Shown: one piece after another, positions 17,921 through 26,700 of the stretch
How the letters are laid out: each line of letters begins with the position of its first letter
Position numbering within the stretch: the stretch's first letter is position 1
From: JAMLHH01 sp964653095
Lineage (GTDB): Bacteria > Bacteroidota > Bacteroidia > Chitinophagales > JADIYW01
DNA: 64,000 bases
Direction: 5' to 3'
Assembly (NCBI GenBank): GCA_964653095.1
Contig: CAZZEH010000019.1
Span: 6,458-70,457 of the forward strand
Translations under genes and position numbers: made by a program
Notes under the pieces: generated by a model
Databases searched by the model: none
Told to the model about the DNA's origin: nothing
What the model saw: the letters and a program-made list of their open reading frames with translations, nothing else

Positions 17921-20572
17921 ATGAGAAAGTTTCTTTCTGTTTTTGTTTTTGCGATTCTGATAATTTCTGAATTGTATGCTACTCATAACAGAGCGGGGGA
18001 GATTTCATACAGGCATCTTTCGGGGCTGACTTATGAGTTTACAATTACTACTTATACCAAGGCAAGTTCTGTAGATGCAGACAGAGATGATTTACAGATT
18101 TTTTGGGGAGACGGAACCACGAGTATTTTGCCGAGAACGACAGAAATAATTTTAGAAAATGATATAAAATTTAATCAATATACAGGAGTACATACATACA
18201 GCGGACCATTTAAATATGTGGTCTATGTAATTGACCCAAATCGGGTAGAGAGCATTCTGAATATGCAAAATTCAATAAATGTTCCTTTTTATTTGGAAGA
18301 CACTCTTAATATCATTGACCCTACAATATACGGTACTAACAGCTCACCTGTTTTATTGAATCCACCGATAGATTTTGGTAATGTAAATGAAATTTTTGTG
18401 CATAATCCCAATGCATACGATCCGGATGGGGATAGCCTGTCATACAGACTGATCCCGCCCAAACAGAGTGTAGGATTTGATGTGCCGGGTTATGTGTCTC
18501 CGGACAGGATTAATCCCGGTCCGGATAATGTTCTATCGATTAACCCGCAAACCGGTGAGTTAAGATGGGAAACCCCCAAGCGTCAGGGAATATACAATAT
18601 TGCAATTTTAGTGACTGAGTATAGAAATGGAGTGATGATTGGAACAGTGATGAGGGATTTGCAAATCATTATTCAGGCAGCCCGCAATCAGCCTCCGGTG
18701 ATTGAAGGAAAGGACGAGATTTGTGCAGTAGCCGGTGAAATAATTGACGAATTGTATCTTGCCGAAGACCCCGATACGCACAATGAAATTAAACTGATCT
18801 CCAATGGTGCACCCTACCTGACTCCGAATAAAAAGGCGCAGTTTAATGTGCTTTATCCCGGAAATCCCACTGAGGCGCAGTTTTACTGGGAGACCGATTG
18901 CAGTCATCTTAGAAATACGACTTATCAGATTATTGTAAAAGCACAGGACAATGCTCCTATTCCTCTCGTAGATATCAAAACAGTGCAAATCAGGGTTAAT
19001 GCTCCGGCTCCGAGTAATTTTGAAGGCGTTTTTGATACACTGAATGAAAGAGTGATTTTATCTTGGGATGAATTTTATTCTTGTGCAGGGTCAGATAAAT
19101 TTCAGGGATTCTCTGTTTGGAGGAAAAATGGCTGTGGCTATGTGCCGGATTCTTGCCAAACCGATTTTTTAAGCCGGGGATTTGTCAAGTTAGGGGAAAC
19201 CAAAAGCTTTACTTGGGCGGATTCTACTATAGAAAGAGGCTACAGCTACAGTTATATTGTAGTAGCAGAGTTTGCCAGTAAGAGTCAGATTGGTATGCTG
19301 TATAATAAGTTTTTAGGGATATCAACGGAGGAAGTCTGTGTGAAGTTGCCGCTTGATATTCCCGTATTTTACCACGTAGATGTAAAAGAAACAGACATCC
19401 GGGACGGGCAAATTTATATTGAGTGGTCTAAACCTCAGGCGGACGCATTGGATACACTTTTAAATCCCGGTCCATATACGGTCAGATTGTATAGGGTGAG
19501 TGAGGGCAATAAAAGTTTCCTGCAGGAGTTTACAGCGGAATCATACTCCTCGGTATGGGACACTTCTTACATGGACATTCAGTTAAATACTGTCAGCAGT
19601 CCATATAGTTATGGACTTGAGTTTTATTCTGCGGGAGATATATTGATGGGAGAAGCTGCTCAGGCTTCGTCCGTGTTTTTGGATATAATACCTTCTAATC
19701 AGACCCTGCAGCTTAATTGGAGTGCCGATGTACCCTGGGAGAATGAGATGTATTATATTTATTTGCAAGATACGAATGGAGATTTTGAGATAATTGACAG
19801 TACCCGTGAGCAACAATTTGTTTATCGGGATTTAAATAACGGTGAAGAATATTGTTATAAGATTGAAAGTTTTGGCAGTTACAACAGGGACGGGTTAAAA
19901 TATCCGATTATAAACTTTTCTCAAATTATTTGTGCGGAGCCGGGTGATACTCTTCCGCCATGTCCGCCTGTTTTGACAGTAAGCAATCGGTGCAACAGTA
20001 TTAATTTAGATGAGGAAGGTTTGATAAACTATTTAAGGTGGTCATTTGACAGAGAATGCGAAGACAGCGCGGCAGTAAAATTTAATATATTTTTCAGGGA
20101 GTCTAATGAGTCCGACTATGAATTATTAGACAGTGTTCTTGGAGGAAATACCAGATTATATAAACATGTGAAAGAAAGCACATTAGAGGGCTGCTATCAG
20201 ATCGAAGCTGTAGATGAACATGGAAATGTGAGTCAGGCTTCCAATGAAGTATGCGCAGAAAACTGTCCGGATTACAGACTTCCTAATGTATTTACGCCCA
20301 ATAACGACGGAGTGAATGATTTATATACCCCAATTATACCTTATTCCGGAGTGACAAGGATAAAGATGAAAATATATAATAGGATGGGTAATTTGGTTTT
20401 TGAAACGGAATCTCCTGATATTGAATGGGATGGGACAGACCAGAAAAATGGCAAAGCTCTTCCTTCAGGAACATTTTACTATATGTGTGAAGTATTTTAT
20501 CAGAGTTTGGAAGGCGAAGTAAAACAAGATAAGCCTTTGAGTGGTTATATACATTTAATACGGGAGAAATAA
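17921..20572 (+). CDS. large secreted protein with T9SS type B (gliding-motility-associated) sorting domain
   Basis: An 883-residue protein with a signal peptide (VFVFAILIISELYA). The N-terminal part contains PKD/cadherin-like beta domains (FWGDGTTS near residue 65; a Pro-rich DPDGDSLSY segment near 168). The middle has several fibronectin-type-III-like modules with paired cysteines. The last ~85 residues form a type B T9SS sorting domain: LPNVFTPNNDGVNDLY, then MKIYNRMGNLVFE, then WDGT and LPSGTFYY. It is predicted to be exported through the outer membrane and displayed on the surface, perhaps as an adhesin; no enzyme motif was seen. Its stop codon directly abuts the ribE ATG. Confidence 0.9.
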   Translation: MRKFLSVFVFAILIISELYATHNRAGEISYRHLSGLTYEFTITTYTKASSVDADRDDLQIFWGDGTTSILPRTTEIILENDIKFNQYTGVHTYSGPFKYVVYVIDPNRVESILNMQNSINVPFYLEDTLNIIDPTIYGTNSSPVLLNPPIDFGNVNEIFVHNPNAYDPDGDSLSYRLIPPKQSVGFDVPGYVSPDRINPGPDNVLSINPQTGELRWETPKRQGIYNIAILVTEYRNGVMIGTVMRDLQIIIQAARNQPPVIEGKDEICAVAGEIIDELYLAEDPDTHNEIKLISNGAPYLTPNKKAQFNVLYPGNPTEAQFYWETDCSHLRNTTYQIIVKAQDNAPIPLVDIKTVQIRVNAPAPSNFEGVFDTLNERVILSWDEFYSCAGSDKFQGFSVWRKNGCGYVPDSCQTDFLSRGFVKLGETKSFTWADSTIERGYSYSYIVVAEFASKSQIGMLYNKFLGISTEEVCVKLPLDIPVFYHVDVKETDIRDGQIYIEWSKPQADALDTLLNPGPYTVRLYRVSEGNKSFLQEFTAESYSSVWDTSYMDIQLNTVSSPYSYGLEFYSAGDILMGEAAQASSVFLDIIPSNQTLQLNWSADVPWENEMYYIYLQDTNGDFEIIDSTREQQFVYRDLNNGEEYCYKIESFGSYNRDGLKYPIINFSQIICAEPGDTLPPCPPVLTVSNRCNSINLDEEGLINYLRWSFDRECEDSAAVKFNIFFRESNESDYELLDSVLGGNTRLYKHVKESTLEGCYQIEAVDEHGNVSQASNEVCAENCPDYRLPNVFTPNNDGVNDLYTPIIPYSGVTRIKMKIYNRMGNLVFETESPDIEWDGTDQKNGKALPSGTFYYMCEVFYQSLEGEVKQDKPLSGYIHLIREK

Positions 20573-21181
20573 ATGTTTACAGGAATAATTGAATCTCTGG
20601 GCCGAGTATCAGCTATACAAAAAGACCATGAAAATCTGCATTTTTTTATTGAAAGTGCTATCACAGAAGAACTGAAAATAGATCAGAGCGTGGCGCATAA
20701 CGGAGTATGTCTGACAGTTGTGGGAATACAAAATCAGATATATCAGGTTACTGCTGTAAAAGAGACTCTTGAGAAAACGAATCTTGGGAATCTGAAGCCC
20801 GGAGATTATCTCAATTTGGAAAGAGCCATGAAAGTCGGTGACCGGCTTGACGGACATATTATACAGGGACACGTAGATACTACCGCAGAACTGATACGTA
20901 TTTCAGATGCGGAAGGCAGTACCGAATTTTATTTCAGGATAAGCGGTAATACTGAGTTCTTTTTAGTTGAAAAAGGCTCGGTATGCATAGACGGGGTCAG
21001 TCTGACCGTAGTATCCGCCGACGAATTGTTTTTTCATGTCGCGATCATTCCCTATACGATGGAACATACCATTTTTCACAGTTATGAAGTCGGTAATATT
21101 GTGAATATCGAGTTTGATGTAATGGGGAAATACATTCAGAGATATTTGAAGCAACTTAACGTTTCAATAGGGCGTGATTAA
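20573..21181 (+). CDS. ribE: riboflavin synthase, alpha subunit
   Basis: Dismutates two 6,7-dimethyl-8-ribityllumazine molecules to riboflavin. The 202-residue protein opens with the invariant MFTGIIE and contains two lumazine-binding repeats, each with a conserved xGVxLTVV segment (HNGVCLTVV near residue 42, IDGVSLTVV near residue 141) and GHxxxGHVD-like residues. The start immediately follows the stop of the large surface protein with no gap, so translation may depend on upstream ribosomes. The 3' end overlaps that of tyrS by 4 bp in convergent orientation. Confidence 0.96.
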   Translation: MFTGIIESLGRVSAIQKDHENLHFFIESAITEELKIDQSVAHNGVCLTVVGIQNQIYQVTAVKETLEKTNLGNLKPGDYLNLERAMKVGDRLDGHIIQGHVDTTAELIRISDAEGSTEFYFRISGNTEFFLVEKGSVCIDGVSLTVVSADELFFHVAIIPYTMEHTIFHSYEVGNIVNIEFDVMGKYIQRYLKQLNVSIGRD

Positions 21182-22458
21182 TTAATTTTTATCAGGTGAT
21201 AATCTTTTTTCCCTTTTCTTGCGACAATATATTCTCCTGCAATGACATCTTGATCTGAAATAGCATAGTCTTCCGATACTCTTTCCTGATTTATGGAGAC
21301 GGCATTTGCTTTTAAGGCCCTTCTTACTTCACTTTTTGAATTATAAACAGAAGTGTGTACAGATAGAAAGTCAACTATGGAAATGTTTTCAGTTAATGTG
21401 TTTTTGGAGACATGATGCGAAGGGACACCTTCAAAAATTTCAAGCAGAGTTTTATTATCCAGATTAATCAATGAGTCTTTTGTAGATTTCCCGAATAAAA
21501 TTTCGGAGGCTTTTACAGCATTATCATAGTCTTCCTGAGAGTGTACCCGTATTGTCAAATCTTTTGCAATGGCTTTTTGAAGGGTTCTCAGGTGAGGAGT
21601 TTCCTGATGCTCGGCAATAAGTTTTTCGGTCTCTTCTTTTGTAAAAAAGCAGAATATTTTAATCCAGTTCTCAGCATCTTCATCCGCTGCGTTGAGCCAA
21701 AACTGATAAAATCGATATGGAGAAGTTCTGTTGGCATCCAGCCAAACATTCCCCTGTTCTGTTTTGCCGAATTTTGTACCGTCGGCTTTTTTAATTAGCG
21801 GAGATGTGACAGCAAAAGCTTCACCTCCGTCTATTTTTCTGATTAACTCTGTACCTGTGGTAATATTTCCCCATTGATCGCTGCCACCCATCTGTACTTT
21901 TATTCCGTTATTTTTGAATAAGTGGTAGAAATCATATCCCTGTATCAGCTGGTAGGAAAATTCGGTAAAGGAAATCCCCACATCACCTGTAAACCTTTGT
22001 TTCACAGAGTCTTTGGCCATCATATAGTTCACTGTGATATATTTCCCAATGTCTCTTATAAATCCAAGAAAAGTAAAATCCTTAAACCAGTCATAATTGT
22101 TGACCATTTCAGCCGGATTGTTTCCGGTTTCAAAGTTTAAAAATTTACTCAGCTGTCTTTTTATTCCGTTTAAGTTTTTTTGAATATCCTCGGTAGTAAG
22201 AAGATTTCTTTCTTTGGATTTTCCTGAAGGGTCGCCAATCATTCCGGTGGCCCCGCCAACCAAAGCGACCGGTATGTGTCCGTGCCTCTGCAGGTGTACT
22301 AAAATTATAATCGGCACTAAACTTCCAATATGCAGGCTGTCTGCTGTAGGATCAAATCCAATATATGCTTTTACTTTTTCGCTTTTGAATAATTCTTTTA
22401 CTCCCGGAGTCATATCCTGAATCAACCCCCGCCATTCCAATTCCTCAATAAAGTCCAC
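21178..22458 (-). CDS. tyrS: tyrosine--tRNA ligase
   Basis: A 426-residue class I aminoacyl-tRNA synthetase. The HIGH-like motif is SLHIGS near residue 40, the tyrosine pocket shows GYDFYHLFKN and QMGGSDQWGN, and the KMSKS loop reads KFGKT. A C-terminal S4-like RNA-binding domain (SEVRRALKANAVSIN) completes it. The start is GTG at 22458, giving the family-typical opening xDFIEELEWRGLI; no ATG is nearby. It is a monocistronic minus-strand gene converging on ribE with a 4-bp overlap. Confidence 0.97.
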   Translation of the reverse strand: MDFIEELEWRGLIQDMTPGVKELFKSEKVKAYIGFDPTADSLHIGSLVPIIILVHLQRHGHIPVALVGGATGMIGDPSGKSKERNLLTTEDIQKNLNGIKRQLSKFLNFETGNNPAEMVNNYDWFKDFTFLGFIRDIGKYITVNYMMAKDSVKQRFTGDVGISFTEFSYQLIQGYDFYHLFKNNGIKVQMGGSDQWGNITTGTELIRKIDGGEAFAVTSPLIKKADGTKFGKTEQGNVWLDANRTSPYRFYQFWLNAADEDAENWIKIFCFFTKEETEKLIAEHQETPHLRTLQKAIAKDLTIRVHSQEDYDNAVKASEILFGKSTKDSLINLDNKTLLEIFEGVPSHHVSKNTLTENISIVDFLSVHTSVYNSKSEVRRALKANAVSINQERVSEDYAISDQDVIAGEYIVARKGKKDYHLIKIN

Positions 22459-22477
22459 GATTTGATTTTTTACAGTG

Positions 22478-22485
22478 CAAAAATA
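22478..22485 (-). promoter_or_regulatory. candidate -7 element of tyrS
   Basis: On the minus strand TATTTTTG fits TAnnTTTG, 19 bp upstream of the GTG start. No TTTG is seen near -33, so support is partial. Confidence 0.35.
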
Positions 22486-22638
22486 TAATCTATTATATAG
22501 TTTAGCGTTCTTTTTTAGAATTAACTTTTACTAAGATGCTTTAAAATATAAACAGGATTATGAATTTTACATTAACTTGTGGAAAATAAATGGATAATTA
22601 AAATCCTAAACGAAGAATTAAAACTTTTAAAATAACTT

Positions 22639-23721
22639 ATGCACAAAAGTAGCAGATTATTTTTCTTGCCATTTCTCCTTTTGGCTTTTTCTGTCAGTGC
22701 ACAACCGGCCAAATACAGTAATGCATTTATGGATTTAGGTGTGGGTGCTCAAAATCTTGCTTTAGGTAATTCGACGGTGGCGGGAGTATCAGATTTAAGT
22801 GCCGGATATTGGAATCCGGCAGGGCTGATTCATATTCAGGAAACTGCACAGATAGGATTTATGCACTCCGAACATTTTGCCGGGATAGCCAAGTTTGATT
22901 GGCTGGGAGGGGCATTTTCTTTGGATAGCGGTAAACATGCCATTGGGGTGAATATTGTACGATTTGCTGTAGATGACATCCCTTACACAATTGATTTGAT
23001 TGAGCCGGACGGGACGATTAATTACGATAATCTGCGCTCATTTTCAGTAGGGGATTATGGATTTATGGTGTCTTATGCAAGAAAAATAAAGAAGAATCTT
23101 TCAGTTGGCGGTACCGCCAAAATAATTTACCATAAGGCAGGCTCCTTTGCCAAATCATTCGGATTTGGAATTGATGTGGGAGCCCAGTATCAGCTCAAAG
23201 ATTTTAAGTTTGGAGTGAATATAAGAGATATTACAACTACATTTAATGCGTGGAGCTTTTCATTTTCCGACAGGGAGAAGCAAGTTTTTGAACTCACTGA
23301 TAATGAAATCCCGAATAATTCTCTCGAAGTGACTTTGCCTAAGATACTGATAGGTGCCGGATACTATAAAAAGTTCAATAAGTTTGAACTGAACACAGAG
23401 CTTGGTATTGATATTACTACGGATGGTAAAAGGAATGTACTCATACCTTCCAAGCCGTTGAGTTTTGACCCTCATTTAGGATTGGAAATCGGTTTTGCTG
23501 AAATTGTCTATGTCAGAGGCGGTGTAAATAATATTCAAAAAGAACTTGCAGAGAATAATAGAGACAGGAAAGTTACCGTGCAGCCAAATATAGGAGCAGG
23601 GCTGAGATTTAAAACAATAGCGGTGGATTACGCATTTACTGATGTTGGAAGCAAAGAGACATCTACTTTTTCTCATGTAATTTCCGCAAGAATTGGATTT
23701 AACAAAAAGAAAGCGAATTAA
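22639..23721 (+). CDS. PorV/PorQ family outer-membrane protein
   Basis: A 360-residue protein with a signal peptide (FLLLAFSVSAQ) and a beta-barrel-like body. The opening of the mature protein (FMDLGVGAQNLALGNS, then GYWNPAGL) is the family signature shared by PorV, PorQ and related FadL-fold proteins. In T9SS, PorV shuttles cargo from the translocon to the attachment complex containing PorU. It is immediately followed, with a one-base stop-start overlap (TAATG), by a PorU2-type C25 peptidase, which strongly suggests joint function. It may be a PorV paralogue dedicated to that peptidase rather than the housekeeping PorV. Confidence 0.87.
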   Translation: MHKSSRLFFLPFLLLAFSVSAQPAKYSNAFMDLGVGAQNLALGNSTVAGVSDLSAGYWNPAGLIHIQETAQIGFMHSEHFAGIAKFDWLGGAFSLDSGKHAIGVNIVRFAVDDIPYTIDLIEPDGTINYDNLRSFSVGDYGFMVSYARKIKKNLSVGGTAKIIYHKAGSFAKSFGFGIDVGAQYQLKDFKFGVNIRDITTTFNAWSFSFSDREKQVFELTDNEIPNNSLEVTLPKILIGAGYYKKFNKFELNTELGIDITTDGKRNVLIPSKPLSFDPHLGLEIGFAEIVYVRGGVNNIQKELAENNRDRKVTVQPNIGAGLRFKTIAVDYAFTDVGSKETSTFSHVISARIGFNKKKAN

Positions 23722-26700
23722 TGAGAAGGTATTTATTTTTGATTTTTGGTTTTCTTATACTTGTTCCATCGGTTAAGGCCGAAACATACGGCAATGAATG
23801 GATTGATTCTGATTTGGAATATTACAGATTTAAAATTGCAAAAGAGGGATTATACCGAATTTACAAGAATACACTAATCAATGCCGGTATTCGGGAAGGT
23901 GCTATTATAGGCAAAGATGTAAAACTAATTGTAAGCGGTGAAGAAAAACCTGTTTACGTGTCAACTGCCGATAAATTTGAAGAAGACGATTACATAGAAT
24001 TCTTTGGGCGAGGTAATGATGGCTCTTTAGATCGCCAATTATATATTGTACCGGAATATCAGCCTAACAGACATATCAGCCTTTTTACCGATTCTGCTGT
24101 ATATTATCTTGCTTTTAAGCCTGATGCGGAACATAAAAGATATGTTCAGGTTGAAAATGTGTTGGAAAACTTACCTCCCAAAGAAGAGTATTTTTATGAA
24201 AAAAGACTTTTGAATACTACAGTAGCATTCCGATCCGGAATGAACCCTAATCAGTTGCTTAGTAATGTATTTAGTTCTGAATTTGATGTAGGGGAAGGAT
24301 TTTCAACTAATGCTTTAGATGGTTTTTACAGTAATCCAAGAAGATTTGGTGTTTTGCGCAACTACACTGGGGATGAAAGTTTAGTTTCTAAATTAAGAGG
24401 TTGTGTATTATACAGAGTCAATGCAAACCATCAGTTTAGAATTACTTCGCAGGATTATGAATTAGGAAGGTTTTCATCCAATCAGGCAGGTATAATGGAG
24501 TTTGAAGTAGATGTCCCTTTTCATAGCCTTACCAACAATATTTTTTTTGAGGGGTTAAATGAAACAACCAGAATGGCAATATATTGGTCAGAGCTGGTTT
24601 TTCCGAGAGTTTATGACTTGTTTAATGGGAGAGAGATAGAGTTTGCGGTACATAAAAAGCGAAATGCTTATGTGGAAATAAACAGAGTAAGCCCGGCTAA
24701 TAGTAGGAATACGGATGTTGTAGTTTATGATTTTAAAAATCTTCACAGGTATATTGGTGTTAGAGATGGAACTCTGACAAAATTCCATTTTATTGAAACA
24801 GTCAATGATAAAGACAGCCTGTATTTATGTGCTCAGGATTCTGTGAGCATAAATACAGTTGAAAAGTTAACCAAAGCTGCTTTTTCAGATTTGAGAACTG
24901 ATGCTGACTATATCATTATTACGACAAAAGAGCTGACCAACAGTGATGATGGTGTCAATTATGTTAAAGAATATGCCGATTACAGAGAGTCAGAAAAGGG
25001 CGGAGCATTCAAAACAAGTGTGTACTACATTGATGAATTGGAAAATACTTTTTCATATGGAGTAAAAGGACATCCGGTATCGATAAGAAATGCTGTTAAT
25101 TATCTGGTGGATAACGCAGATGAACAGCCTAAAATGTTATTTATCATAGGAAAAGGTCTGAGCTATAACAAACACAGGAATACAGATATAACTTTTGTTC
25201 CGACATTTGGTCATCCGGCTTCAGACAATCTGTTAGCAGCGCGCAACAATGAAGTTCTCTATCCTCAGGTCGGAGTAGGAAGACTTTCTGCCAGATCATC
25301 TCAAGACATAAAAATCTATTTAGACAAGGTTAAATTGTATGAAGAAGCTCAACAGTCTAATACGAAAGAAGATCAGACTTTGGAAAATAAAGAATGGATG
25401 AAATCAATACTTCATCTTGGAGGCGGTAACTTTTTGGATGAACAGACTGCGTTTGCGAGATATTTGGAAAGTTATAGAAGGATAATCGAAGGACCCCATT
25501 TTGGAGGTAATGTACATAGTGTGTATAAAAACTCATCCGACCCTGTACAAGTTGCCCAATCCGCTATTATTGATTCTATGATCGTACACGGAACTTCGCT
25601 CATTACGTTTTTTGGACATTCATCTACGTCCACCGTCGATTTTGATATAGAACCGGAAAACTTTAGAAACCCGAAAGGTAAATATCCTTTAATGCTGACA
25701 AACGGATGTTTTGTAGGCGATATATTTGAGAATTATACTTCATATAGTGAGAGGTTTGTAATAGCACCTGATCGGGCAATTGGCTATGTCGCCCCTATGA
25801 CTTATGCGATAGCTTATTCCTTGAATCAGTATGCTAATAATTTCTATAACCGCGTGGGTGTGGTAGATTATGCGAAGCCCATAGGAACCATACTTAAAAA
25901 TACGGCTATAGATGTATTAGGGAGTGATTTGGAGTCCGACAGATTTTTGGGCCAGCAAATGATTTATCATGGAGATCCGGCAATAAAACTGAATTCATTT
26001 GATAAGCCGGATTACATTATTACAGAAAATCAAATATCGATTAATCCTGAAATTGTAAATGCCAGCGTAGATACTTTCCAAATTGTAATCAACCATAAAA
26101 ACATTGGGAAAGCTATTGATACCACATATAAGGTTTTTATAGAGAGAAGTCTGCCAAACGGTGAAATAGAAGTCTATGAGCAAAGAGTAAAAGCTCCTTT
26201 ATATTCTGATGAAGTCATTGTGTCAATCCCTACTAATAATATCAACGGTCTGGGTGAGAATAGTTTCTACATTAAAATTGATTCAGACGATGAAATAGAT
26301 GAGCTGTCAGAAGATAATAATGAGGTAAAAATAACTTATTACTTTACTATAGATGACTTGATACCTGTCAGTCCTGCTGAATTTGGTATCGTAAATGAGC
26401 CGGATGTGGAGTTACTGTATTCTACTGCGAATCCGCTTATAAGTTCACGACGATATCTGGTTCAAATAGATACCACTGAATTTTTTAACAGCCCGATTTT
26501 GCAGGCGGAATCATTAACAGAAGCCGGCGGAGTTGTCAGATGGAAGCCGACAATTCCCCTCATAAATAATCAGGTGTACTACTGGAGGGGAAGTATGGAT
26601 ACTATATATGATAATAGAGCCAGCTGGAATAAAAGCTCATTTCTGTATAACAGCAGTTTGTCCGAAGGATGGAATCAATCTCATTACTTCCAATTTATCC

